DNA from: Woeseiaceae bacterium
GTDB lineage: Bacteria; Pseudomonadota; Gammaproteobacteria; Steroidobacterales; Woeseiaceae
Direction of reading: 5' to 3'
NCBI GenBank assembly: GCA_028227395.1
Contig: JAOIZZ010000002.1
Location: 1-64,000, forward strand
DNA length: 64,000 bases
Made by a program: the position numbers and the translations under genes. Below, piece after piece: positions 17,914 to 26,030 of this stretch (position 1 is the stretch's first letter; the number at the start of each line of letters is the position of its first letter). The notes beneath the pieces are model-generated. The model searched no databases. It worked only from the letters and a program-made list of their open reading frames with translations, and was not told the DNA's origin.

Positions 17914-19020
17914 TTAACGAATCTGGCGCTTTACCCTCTCTGAAACACCTGTCACTAAAGCGTAAGTGGTTAAATTGGAATAATGAGCCACTTTTTCTAC
18001 AGGTAATTGCTCACCCCAAAGAATAACCTCATCCCCAATAGAATCATTGGTAGTTTGACCTAAATCAATTGTGATTAAGTCCATTGAAACCAAGCCTACT
18101 AATGGAACTCTCCTACCATTAATAACAACCCATGTTCCAGAAATTAATGATTTTGAGTACCCATCCCCATAACCAACAGAAACCACACCGATATTAGTAT
18201 CATTTTTTGCTTTCCAAGCACTATTATAACCAACACTTTCCCCTTTACTAATTGGCCTAATAGCTAGTAATTTTGATACAAATTGCATCACTGGCTTCAA
18301 ATTTAATTGTTTTGCACTAGATTCTATAAGCGGAGATACCCCATAAAGAGCTATACCGGGCCTGATCCATATATCACCTTTGTTATTCCATTTATAATTC
18401 TTAATTAATTTTTCATAGTTAAAAATAACAGCCGAATTGGCAAAGCTAATGTCGCCAGAAAAATTATCAGTTAGATCTCTAAAAAGTTTAAGTTGTAATG
18501 AGTTTTTTTGACCGCTCTTATCTTCCGCATCAGATAAATGAGTCATTAAACTAATTTTTGATACTGAACTTATGGATTCAAGTCTTGATATAGTATCGAA
18601 AAAATCAGCAATTTTAATTCCTAAACGATTCATACCAGTATCAATTTTCAACCAACAAGCAATGGAATTGCAATCAATAGACTGGCTCTCCAATTGCTCA
18701 ACTTGATTTATGTTATGAATGACAATATCGCAGTTTAAATAAATTGCCTCATTCAATTCCTTAATAGATGTAAAACCACCCAAAAGAGTAATTGGTTGTG
18801 TAATTCCAAAATCTCTTAATATTTTCGCTTCAGAAAGCCGTGCAACCGCATATCCATCGGCTTCATACAAAATTTTTATTGTCTCAACAATCCCATGACC
18901 ATAAGCATTACCCTTTACAGCGCACATAATTTTTGACTTAGCGCCCGAATTAATTTTAAGTTGATCGAAATTATGTTTTAGTGCGTGCTTACTGATATAA
19001 GCATATGGACATGAGGTCAC
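17914..19020 (-). CDS. alr: Alanine racemase
   Basis: A PLP enzyme that makes D-alanine for peptidoglycan. The PLP lysine is Lys36 in MCAVKGNAYGHG; the second catalytic base, a tyrosine, lies in the GESVGYNSAW segment. The barrel motif GMNRLGI, the IRPGIALYG region and the C-terminal MDLITIDL are all present. At 368 residues it is full length. Its start overlaps the dnaB stop by four bases, and dnaB-alr is a common gammaproteobacterial pair. Confidence 0.97.
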   Translation of the reverse strand: MTSCPYAYISKHALKHNFDQLKINSGAKSKIMCAVKGNAYGHGIVETIKILYEADGYAVARLSEAKILRDFGITQPITLLGGFTSIKELNEAIYLNCDIVIHNINQVEQLESQSIDCNSIACWLKIDTGMNRLGIKIADFFDTISRLESISSVSKISLMTHLSDAEDKSGQKNSLQLKLFRDLTDNFSGDISFANSAVIFNYEKLIKNYKWNNKGDIWIRPGIALYGVSPLIESSAKQLNLKPVMQFVSKLLAIRPISKGESVGYNSAWKAKNDTNIGVVSVGYGDGYSKSLISGTWVVINGRRVPLVGLVSMDLITIDLGQTTNDSIGDEVILWGEQLPVEKVAHYSNLTTYALVTGVSERVKRQIR

Positions 19021-20414
19021 TGATAAGTCTCATTGGCGTAGGCATCAGCAACCCAATTTTCAAATTTAGTATATCTACCAACAAATGTTAGTGGGAAATC
19101 CCCAATAGGTCCATTTCGTTGCTTAGCAATTTGTATATCTGCCACTCCTTTTCTTGGGGTATCAGGATTGTATACTTCGTCACGATAAATAAAGACAATA
19201 ATATCCGCATCTTGTTCAATAGCGCCTGATTCTCTTAAGTCAGACATTATTGGCCGTTTATCGGTTCGTGACTCTACACTTCTATTTAATTGCGAAAGAG
19301 CAATTATTGGCACCTCAAGCTCCTTTGCCAAGGCTTTTAATGATCGAGTGATCTCTGATATCTCAGTAGCACGATTTTCAGTTCTCCCATGAATTTGCAT
19401 TAACTGTAAATAATCCAGAACAATCAAATCTAATCCATCTTTTTCTCGCTTTAAGCGCCTTGCTCTTGCTCTAATTTCCGTTGGCGATAGGGCCGGTGTG
19501 TCATCAATAAAAATTGGTGCTTCTGACATTAATTGAACCGCAGTGTTAATTCTGGACCAATCCTCGTCGGGGAACTTTCCTGTTCTAAGATGCGTTTGGT
19601 CTACTCTACCCAAGGATGAGATCATTCGAAAAGCTAACTGCTCTTTCGGCATTTCCATAGAAAATATAGCGGTGGATTTTTTTGATCCTATAGCTGCATT
19701 CTCTGCGATGTTTACGGCTAAAGTTGTTTTTCCCATTGATGGTCGTCCAGCAATTATAACCAAGTCTCCCGCTTGTAAGCCCGTTGTTAATTTATCAAAT
19801 TCTTTGAAGCCAGTAGAAATCCCCGAAAGATCGCCATCCGAATTATGCAAATACTCAATTCGATCAATCGTAGCAGGTAGAACATTTTTTATTGACTGAA
19901 AGCCCGATTTTCCTCGATTCCCCTTTTCAGCTATTTCAAAAACAAGCCTTTCCGCATCATCAACTAGCTCTGATGTAGTTCGTCCATCATTTAAATAAGC
20001 ATTTCCACTAATTTGATTACCAGCACTTATAAGTGACCTAAGTACTGACCGCTCTCTAAGAATTTTTGCATAGGAAAATGCATTTGCTGCACTTGGAGTT
20101 TCATTTGCTAAGGTGGCAATATATTCCAATCCACCTGCTGCATCTAGTTGTCCTTGATTATCTAGATATTCAGACAGAGTTACTACATCGCAAGGCTCAG
20201 AATTTTCGATAAGCGCCTTTACTCCAGAGAAAATTATTTGGTGATCTTTACGATAAAAATCAGAATCAATAACTATATCTGCGATTTTATCCCAGGCTGT
20301 GTTATCCAGCATTATTCCACCTAATAAAGATTGCTCAGCCTCAATGGAATTGGGCGGGATCTTAAGTGACATTTCTGACACGTTACCAATCTCATCGTCA
20401 GAAGACTGAGCCAT
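19017..20414 (-). CDS. dnaB: DnaB, replicative DNA helicase
   Basis: The hexameric helicase of the replication fork. The N-terminal domain carries PPNSIEAEQSLLGGIMLD (20-37), which marks DnaB; the RecA-like C-terminal domain has Walker A GRPSMGKTT at 223-231, a Walker B region LIVLDYLQLMQ and the SDLRESGAIEQDAD motif. At 465 residues it matches E. coli and has no intein. It lies between rplI and alr; the ribosomal-replication grouping rpsF-rpsR-rplI-dnaB is widespread in gammaproteobacteria. Confidence 0.98.
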   Translation of the reverse strand: MAQSSDDEIGNVSEMSLKIPPNSIEAEQSLLGGIMLDNTAWDKIADIVIDSDFYRKDHQIIFSGVKALIENSEPCDVVTLSEYLDNQGQLDAAGGLEYIATLANETPSAANAFSYAKILRERSVLRSLISAGNQISGNAYLNDGRTTSELVDDAERLVFEIAEKGNRGKSGFQSIKNVLPATIDRIEYLHNSDGDLSGISTGFKEFDKLTTGLQAGDLVIIAGRPSMGKTTLAVNIAENAAIGSKKSTAIFSMEMPKEQLAFRMISSLGRVDQTHLRTGKFPDEDWSRINTAVQLMSEAPIFIDDTPALSPTEIRARARRLKREKDGLDLIVLDYLQLMQIHGRTENRATEISEITRSLKALAKELEVPIIALSQLNRSVESRTDKRPIMSDLRESGAIEQDADIIVFIYRDEVYNPDTPRKGVADIQIAKQRNGPIGDFPLTFVGRYTKFENWVADAYANETYQ

Positions 20415-20433
20415 TATTTAACCTTACCTTTAT

Positions 20434-20883
20434 TTATTCCTCTGGAACTACATTAACTTTCACCGAAATATCTAAATCCGTATGAAGATGTAATTTTATT
20501 TCAGACTCACCGATTTCATGTATAGGACCATCTGCCATCCTAATTTCACTTCTCTCAATACTGACTCCAACTTTATCGAAAGCTTCAGCAATATCGACAG
20601 GACCAACTGATCCGAATAATTTTCCTTCGCTTCCAACATTAGCGGAAATAACTAATTGCATACCCTCAATCAACTTACCTCTAGATTTAGCCGCTGCGAG
20701 ATCTTCCGAGGCTTTCTTCTCAAGCTCAGAGCGTTTAGCTTCCAAGTCTTTGATATTAGCTGCTGTTGCTAACGCAGCCTTTCCAGATGGGATCAAATAA
20801 TTACGACCGTAACCCGACTTTACTGATACCAAATCACCTATCGCCCCTAAATTCTCTACTTTATCCAATAAAATTACATTCAT
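20434..20883 (-). CDS. rplI: 50S ribosomal protein L9
   Basis: L9 has two globular domains joined by a long helix and affects reading-frame maintenance. The diagnostic N-terminus NVILLDKVENLGAIGDLVSV and KSGYGRNYLIPSGKA are present, and the central helix and C-terminal domain (KLFGSVGPVDIAEAF) are intact. The 149-residue length is exactly the usual one. It is 19 bases before dnaB and 42 bases after the DUF2232-like membrane protein. Confidence 0.98.
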   Translation of the reverse strand: MNVILLDKVENLGAIGDLVSVKSGYGRNYLIPSGKAALATAANIKDLEAKRSELEKKASEDLAAAKSRGKLIEGMQLVISANVGSEGKLFGSVGPVDIAEAFDKVGVSIERSEIRMADGPIHEIGESEIKLHLHTDLDISVKVNVVPEE

Positions 20884-20925
20884 CTCTTTATCCTAAGCTA
20901 AGCAAATTAATAGTATTAATCTTAA

Positions 20926-21693
20926 TTAGTTCTTCATTCGTAATCGGTAATTAAACCACGCATCGGTGTAACCAGCGACAGCGAGTATCATAATCATCAA
21001 CACATTTAAGAATGGTAACATTACGTAGGTAAGAATCAATCCTAAGGTTGGTAATGTCCCTTCTTCATGAAACCAATGAATGAGTGACAATCCCTGAAGC
21101 CAAAAGAATAAAAAACATAAATACGCAAGATTCATCAGCCATTCTACGTCAAAAACAAACAGCAGCAAAGAGCTGATTGCTGTAATAATGGCAAAGAATC
21201 GCCCAAAATTTAAATTACTGAATCGTCCATAATCAAATACTTCTAAACTAGAGGTATTGTAAATTGCGCAACCCAAAATGAGCACAATTGCATACAAAGA
21301 CCAGGTCATCACAATCATCAAGATTGTCATTTGTTTAGATATGCTTCCACTCTGATTACTAATGAGATAAGCCTGTTCAGTTAATCCATTCTGAACTAAA
21401 CTTTCAGACAAATTAACTATTACCTCACCCCAGAAAAAACTGGGGTCATCCACTACGACATAAAATAATACCAGCAGAAATACTGATGCAATGGCCGATA
21501 TCTGAATCGTTAAAATGAATGAGCGTGTACGTTGGAGAATTTTCACCAATATTAGTGCAGGCAACCAAGTCATTAAGGCGGTGATAAAAATTTCATAAGC
21601 AGTTATGTTTATAACTAAGCCTAATAAAAATAAACCAGATACAGCGATAACACATTGTTTTATGACATTAATATTTTTATAATTTAGAGACAA
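20926..21693 (-). CDS. DUF2232-like polytopic membrane protein between rpsR and rplI
   Basis: A hydrophobic protein with about seven transmembrane segments. Its slot between rpsR and rplI is where many gammaproteobacteria carry a DUF2232 membrane protein of unknown function; the assignment rests on position and topology. The coordinates use the only standard start available, TTG at 21693 (255 residues). The frame stays open upstream to a stop at 21826-21828, and the added residues look coding, including a further hydrophobic helix (about 21765-21694). No ATG, GTG or TTG occurs in that extension, so the true start may be ATT at 21807, ATA at 21816 or a CTG. See findings. Confidence 0.75.
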   Translation of the reverse strand: MSLNYKNINVIKQCVIAVSGLFLLGLVINITAYEIFITALMTWLPALILVKILQRTRSFILTIQISAIASVFLLVLFYVVVDDPSFFWGEVIVNLSESLVQNGLTEQAYLISNQSGSISKQMTILMIVMTWSLYAIVLILGCAIYNTSSLEVFDYGRFSNLNFGRFFAIITAISSLLLFVFDVEWLMNLAYLCFLFFWLQGLSLIHWFHEEGTLPTLGLILTYVMLPFLNVLMIMILAVAGYTDAWFNYRLRMKN

Positions 21694-21818
21694 AGAAATA
21701 AATGTTGCCCCACCAAATATAATCGAAAAAGGCAGAATCAGAGTTATTGCTAGGCCAATTGCCCCATGGTAAGGGCGCTGATATATCCAGTTAGAATATG
21801 ATTTAATTAATTTTATTC

Positions 21819-22046
21819 TTAGTGCCTATCGGTATATGGAAGCAACGCAAGAAAGCGGGCTCGTTTTACTGCGGTAGTTAGCTGTCTTTGGTACCGTGCT
21901 TTGGTCCCAGTAATACGACTAGGAACAATTTTTCCAGTTTCCGTAATATATGCCTTTAATAGAGCTAGATCTTTGTAATCTATTTCAGTTATTTTTTCGG
22001 CTGTAAAACGACAATATTTTTTTCTTCGTGGATAACGAGTCATCAT
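21819..22046 (-). CDS. rpsR: 30S ribosomal protein S18
   Basis: S18 forms a heterodimer with S6 in the platform of the 30S subunit. The 75-residue protein has the typical [20 protein letters not shown] start and [20 protein letters not shown] core, with the C-terminal LLPYTDRH. It lies 14 bases after rpsF. The single Cys in RRKKYCRF fits a zinc-free S18 of the common gammaproteobacterial type. Confidence 0.98.
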   Translation of the reverse strand: MMTRYPRRKKYCRFTAEKITEIDYKDLALLKAYITETGKIVPSRITGTKARYQRQLTTAVKRARFLALLPYTDRH

Positions 22047-22060
22047 AATTTTTTACTCCC

Positions 22061-22606
22061 TTACTTGGACTTATCTGCATCAGAAGAGGCAGCTGGTGCT
22101 TCTTCAGCGGCAGGTGCTTCTGCTGGTGCTTCTTCAGCGGCAGGTGCTTCTGCTGGTGCTTCTTCAGCAGCAGGTGCTTCTGCTGGTGCTTCTTCAGCAG
22201 CAGGTGCTTCTGCTGAAGAAATTGCATTTGATGCAGCTTTTGCATCTCTTCGTCGCTGTGATTCTTCCTCTCTAACCTTCTCTTCTTCTACAGATTTTGA
22301 CATAGGAGATTGAGATTTAACCGCATCTTTTTGATTGAGCACAAGATGCCTTAAAACAGCATCATTAAAGCTGAATGCTGTAGTAATCTCTGTAATTATC
22401 TCGTGATCACACTCAACATTCATGAGTAAATAATGTGCTTTATGCGCTTTTTTGATTGGATGAGCAAGTTGACGTCGACCCCAGTCTTCACTTCTGTGAA
22501 TTTTGCCGCCAGTACCAGTAATCATTGACTGATATTTCTCGACCATTGCTGGAACTTGTTCACTCTGATCTGGATGAACTAGAAAGACAATTTCATAATG
22601 TCTCAT
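22061..22606 (-). CDS. rpsF: 30S ribosomal protein S6 with acidic Ala/Pro/Glu repeat tail
   Basis: S6 pairs with S18 on the 30S platform. Residues 1-100 are ordinary S6 ([49 protein letters not shown]). The protein then continues for about 80 residues, to 181 in total against about 95-135 in most bacteria. A charged linker ([18 protein letters not shown]) leads into four copies of a ten-residue Ala/Pro/Glu unit encoded by a 30-bp tandem repeat at 22095-22214. In E. coli the S6 tail receives extra glutamates from RimK; whether this applies here is unknown. A probable S6:S18 leader precedes the gene. Confidence 0.97.
   Translation of the reverse strand: MRHYEIVFLVHPDQSEQVPAMVEKYQSMITGTGGKIHRSEDWGRRQLAHPIKKAHKAHYLLMNVECDHEIITEITTAFSFNDAVLRHLVLNQKDAVKSQSPMSKSVEEEKVREEESQRRRDAKAASNAISSAEAPAAEEAPAEAPAAEEAPAEAPAAEEAPAEAPAAEEAPAASSDADKSK
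22095..22214. repeat. 4 x 30 bp tandem repeat inside rpsF
   Basis: Four exact-length 30-bp units lie head to tail (22095-22124, 22125-22154, 22155-22184, 22185-22214). They differ only at one position: units 1-2 read GCGGCAGG and units 3-4 GCAGCAGG. All keep the reading frame of rpsF and each adds ten residues, roughly [10 protein letters not shown]. The copy number could vary between strains without a frameshift. This is a coding minisatellite, not a CRISPR, because there are no spacers. Confidence 0.95.
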
Positions 22607-22653
22607 TGTATCCCCTTACGGATTGTAGCCTTCTATTTTGTTAAGTAGTAAGG
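22607..22653 (-). promoter_or_regulatory. Candidate S6:S18 autoregulatory leader of rpsF
   Basis: Just upstream of the rpsF start, on the minus strand, the leader can form a hairpin pairing CCTTAC (22653-22648) with GTAAGG (22619-22614). A CCG trinucleotide (22621-22619) lies at the base of the 3' arm. Published S6:S18-binding rpsF leaders are described with a conserved CCG next to a short stem near the ribosome-binding site, mimicking the 16S site. The match here is by eye only. If real, the S6:S18 complex would repress its own operon. The 3' arm overlaps the Shine-Dalgarno-like AAGGGG. Confidence 0.5.
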
Positions 22654-22759
22654 CAAGGGTTAAAAATAATTATTTATCACCATATAGGTGGATGCGAATC
22701 GTACCCAAGGATGATGATTGGTGCAAGTCATATAGTAAATTTTCTGCTATTTAATATTT

Positions 22760-23524
22760 TTATTTTGTATTGCCCCTCTTCCGGATTAACTCAAAAAGAC
22801 ATACTCCCGTCGCAACTGAAACGTTTAGACTGGAAATTGAACCATACATTGGTATACGAGCAAGCTTGTCACATCGACTCGAAATCATCTTACTAATACC
22901 TGAATGCTCATGACCCATTATCAATATAACCGGACCTTTCTGATCTATCTCATAAAGGCTCTCAGTAGCATTATCAGCAGTACCAATTCGTTCAATACCA
23001 TAATCACCCATCCAAGTAAGTACTTTTCCTAAATTTTTAACTGCAATAACGGGGACATGCTCAGCGGCACCTGCTGCCACTTTACTTGTTGTAGGCCCTA
23101 ATGAGGCTGAGTTATCTTGCCCGATTATGATGGCATCCACACCCGCTGCATCAGCAGTTCGGATGCATGCTCCAAGGTTATGAGGATCTTGAATTCTCTC
23201 AAGCATCAATAAAAAAAGAGATTTACCCCCCTCGCTAGATAACCTTTCTTCAATCATTGTTCTTAAATCAGACTCATTGTTAATTAATTTTCTCCTTACT
23301 TCAGCAACGATCCCTTGATGCAGGGAATCCCCGCAAATTTGACCCAACCTTGATCGATTTGCTGGTTTAACAACTATACCCATAGTATTTGCAGATTTTA
23401 TAATTGATTGGAGTCTTTTATTTTCACTCTGATACTCTGCAAAAATTATTTTAATTTCACTATTTTTATTAGTTATTAGCTGCTCAATCGCTCGAAGTCC
23501 GATGACATAATTACTTTTGGTCAT
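22760..23524 (-). CDS. rlmB: RlmB, 23S rRNA (guanosine2251-2'-O)-methyltransferase
   Basis: A SpoU-type SPOUT methyltransferase of 254 residues acting on G2251 in the peptidyl-transferase P loop. The N-terminal substrate-binding domain (about 1-75) is followed by the three SpoU motifs: LERIQDPHNLGACIRTADA, LIMGHEHSGIS and MYGSISSLNVSVATGVCLFE. It directly follows rnr (one base between), the E. coli rnr-rlmB order. Confidence 0.96.
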   Translation of the reverse strand: MTKSNYVIGLRAIEQLITNKNSEIKIIFAEYQSENKRLQSIIKSANTMGIVVKPANRSRLGQICGDSLHQGIVAEVRRKLINNESDLRTMIEERLSSEGGKSLFLLMLERIQDPHNLGACIRTADAAGVDAIIIGQDNSASLGPTTSKVAAGAAEHVPVIAVKNLGKVLTWMGDYGIERIGTADNATESLYEIDQKGPVILIMGHEHSGISKMISSRCDKLARIPMYGSISSLNVSVATGVCLFELIRKRGNTK

Positions 23525-23525
23525 T

Positions 23526-25676
23526 TCATTTATTATCCTTACTTACCTTTCTCATTAATGAGAAATTTATTCTTCGCATACTCAAATCTACATCATTCAC
23601 CTTAACTTCAAGTCGATCTCCAATATTATAAGTAATTTTATTTCTCTCACCTACCAAACTCAACGACCGCTCATCGTAAAGATAATAATCATTTTTCAGG
23701 TTTGATATATGCACGAGCCCTTCAATTAAAGTATCATCAAGTTGCACGAATAAACCAAAATTCGTGATACTAGTTACCGTTCCTTTGAAGATTAATCCAA
23801 CCTTGTCCTCCATATACCGACATTTCAGTATCGCATCTACTTCACGAGTTGCTTTTTCAGCACGACGTTCTTTCTCGGAGCATGTATCACCAAAATTATG
23901 CATGTTGTCATTGGTGTAATGATATTGTCCTGATTTTTTTTTCGTTGCAATATGTCTGATAGCACGATGCACCAGTAAATCCGGATAACGCCTAATAGGT
24001 GAAGTGAAGTGCGTATATGTCTTTAACGCCAAACCAAAATGGCCAATATTATCTGCTTGATATTGAGCCTGCTTAAAAGATCGCAGCATGGTCATAGATA
24101 ATGATGAACTATAGTTGCTATTTTTTGTTTGCTTGATGATTGAATTATAATCTCCAGGGGTTAGGTGCTGGGGATGAGGCGCCTTCATACCTAAAGATAA
24201 TACGTATGACCGTAATTGTTCAAAATCTTCAGGTTCTGGTTTTTCGTGATTACGATATAATACAGGGACCTTGCTTTTATTAATAAATCTGGCCGCTTCA
24301 ACATTTGCAGCAATCATACACTCCTCGATTAATCGATGCGCATCATTTCTTTTTACAATATCGATATTTTTAATATCACCATCTTTATTAAATTCAATTT
24401 TAGATTGAGGGATATCAAGATCAATTGCTCCTCTTCTATCTCTTGCTAAAGACATAACTCCATGCATAGCAAAAAGATCATGAAGGACAGGTTTTATTTT
24501 TGTAGGAATTGATGCATTATCTTTTTCTTCATGAAAATCATTGACTTGAGAATAAGTTAATCTTGCCTGTGATTTAATTACTGCTTCATAGAAGCTTGAA
24601 CTAACAACAGTTCCATTCTCGCTTATTTGCATGTCGCAGACTAAAGTGAAGCGGTCTACATTCGGCATCAGGGAGCACAAACCATTCGAGAGAATCTCGG
24701 GCAGCATCGGAATAACTCGATCAGGAAAATAAACTGACGTTCCTCTCCAGTGTGCTTCATTATCTAGTGCCGAACTTGGTTTCACATAAAAATCAACATC
24801 CGCAATAGCTACTATTAATTGCCAGCCATGATCAGTTTTGTTGCAATATACCGCATCATCAAAATCTCGAGCATCAATGCCGTCTATAGTAATTAAATTA
24901 TGATTCCTGAGATCAATACGTCTTTCAATTTCTTTTACATCTAACGCCTCATCTGAGGTAATTTTTTTAATCTCTAGCTTAACTTCCTCAGACCAAGTAT
25001 TAGGAAGTTCGTAAGTTTTAATTGCGATATCGGTATGAATTCCTTTTTTATCTGCATTACCCAGACTTTTTTTAATCACGCCATGCATTGCTGATTTTCT
25101 TGACGGATATTCGGTAATATCTACCTCTACAATCTCTCCAATATTTGCCCCTGCTAAATGCTGTTTTTTTATTTTCACCTTAGTTATATTGTTTTTTTTA
25201 TGCGCTTCCACAAAATAACTACCACGTTCAAAGGCTAGCTGACCAACAACCCTATTTATTCCTCTTTTCAAAACTTCCACCAGCTGACCTGATTGACGTT
25301 CGGTATTATGTCCCAATAACTTTATAGAGACATGATCTCCGTCCAATAAAGATTGCATCTCATGAGAAGATAAATAAACATCTTTTGGGCGATCTTTCGC
25401 TATCACGAACCCATATCCATCTCGATGAGCTGAAACGATACCCTCAATCAGATCTTTCTGTATAGGGAGATAAAAAGAGCCCTTTTTGTCTTTCTTAACG
25501 AGTTTTTCTTTTGTCAGGTTATAAAGTATTTTTTGCAGAGCAGTCATGGATTTCATATTCTTAATATCAAACTGAATACATAATTGCTTGAAAGACACCG
25601 CATTATCTGCTTGCTCAATGAAAGCAAGCAATTGATTGGTGCTGGGTACTATGTGTTGATAAAGCTTTTTTTTCAT
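23526..25676 (-). CDS. rnr: RNase R, 3'-5' exoribonuclease
   Basis: Degrades structured RNA and takes part in rRNA and mRNA turnover. Domains in order: an N-terminal winged helix (about 15-70), cold-shock domains (about 75-200), the RNB catalytic domain with TIDGIDARDFDDAV at 263-276 supplying the metal-binding Asp residues, and an S1 domain near 630-710. At 716 residues it is about 100 shorter than E. coli RNase R because the long basic C-terminal tail is absent. RNase II is less likely because a winged helix is present and rlmB is adjacent. Confidence 0.95.
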   Translation of the reverse strand: MKKKLYQHIVPSTNQLLAFIEQADNAVSFKQLCIQFDIKNMKSMTALQKILYNLTKEKLVKKDKKGSFYLPIQKDLIEGIVSAHRDGYGFVIAKDRPKDVYLSSHEMQSLLDGDHVSIKLLGHNTERQSGQLVEVLKRGINRVVGQLAFERGSYFVEAHKKNNITKVKIKKQHLAGANIGEIVEVDITEYPSRKSAMHGVIKKSLGNADKKGIHTDIAIKTYELPNTWSEEVKLEIKKITSDEALDVKEIERRIDLRNHNLITIDGIDARDFDDAVYCNKTDHGWQLIVAIADVDFYVKPSSALDNEAHWRGTSVYFPDRVIPMLPEILSNGLCSLMPNVDRFTLVCDMQISENGTVVSSSFYEAVIKSQARLTYSQVNDFHEEKDNASIPTKIKPVLHDLFAMHGVMSLARDRRGAIDLDIPQSKIEFNKDGDIKNIDIVKRNDAHRLIEECMIAANVEAARFINKSKVPVLYRNHEKPEPEDFEQLRSYVLSLGMKAPHPQHLTPGDYNSIIKQTKNSNYSSSLSMTMLRSFKQAQYQADNIGHFGLALKTYTHFTSPIRRYPDLLVHRAIRHIATKKKSGQYHYTNDNMHNFGDTCSEKERRAEKATREVDAILKCRYMEDKVGLIFKGTVTSITNFGLFVQLDDTLIEGLVHISNLKNDYYLYDERSLSLVGERNKITYNIGDRLEVKVNDVDLSMRRINFSLMRKVSKDNK

Positions 25677-25790
25677 AATATTTTGATTTATTTATTTAAA
25701 GTGTATATTTATATTTATATATTAATAGCATTAAATCATTACTTTCAGTAAAGTCCCCTATCAATAATGATTAACTTCTTAGACCGACAT

Positions 25791-25877
25791 GCCGAGGTGG
25801 CGGAATTGGTAGACGCGCTAGCTTCAGGTGCTAGTGGGGGTAACCCCGTGGAGGTTCAAGTCCTCTTCTCGGCACCA
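25791..25877 (+). tRNA. tRNA-Leu (anticodon CAG)
   Basis: An 87-base class II tRNA. The acceptor arm pairs GCCGAGG (25791-25797) with CCTCTTC/TCGGC-type 3' bases, allowing the usual few non-pairs. The D-loop has the GGTAGAC element, the anticodon stem-loop is CTAGC-TTCAGGT-GCTAG with CAG at 25825-25827, a long variable arm (TGGGGGTAACCCCGT) follows, and the T-loop is GGTTCAAGTCC. The CCA end is encoded (25875-25877). It closely resembles E. coli tRNA-Leu(CAG). It stands alone between the divergent rnr and the symporter gene; there is no sign of an integrated element at its 3' end. Confidence 0.97.
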
Positions 25878-26030
25878 TGATTGTTTATTTTTTGATCATA
25901 TAACTCAGTTAAAAACGTCAATCAACAGGCACTATGCCTTAAAGAGAATCATAATAGTAATGATAAAATTTATTTAGTTATGTAATCATTTATTTATTAG
26001 GTAAAATTCAACATCAAAGATAGGGTAATC

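Noticed and set aside
19543-19899. 118-residue plus-strand ORF antisense to dnaB
   Set aside because: It lies wholly within the conserved dnaB coding frame and resembles no family.
22095-22214. Possible CRISPR array
   Set aside because: Repeats are directly adjacent with no spacers, lie inside a ribosomal gene, and there are no cas genes.
22065-22313. Plus-strand ORF rich in Gly/Ala/Ser opposite rpsF, and a minus-strand Gln/Lys/His-rich ORF in another frame (21985-22245)
   Set aside because: Both are out-of-frame readings of the 30-bp repeat in rpsF and have low-complexity composition.
22676-22740. tRNA-like fragment between rpsF and rlmB
   Set aside because: No cloverleaf pairing could be drawn and no T-loop consensus is present.
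25791-25877. tRNA as integration site of a mobile element
   Set aside because: No integrase, no direct repeat of the tRNA 3' end, and neighbours are core genes.
25878-25905. Terminator after tRNA-Leu
   Set aside because: Only a five-base stem (ATGAT/ATCAT) around a T-rich loop; no GC-rich hairpin with T-run.
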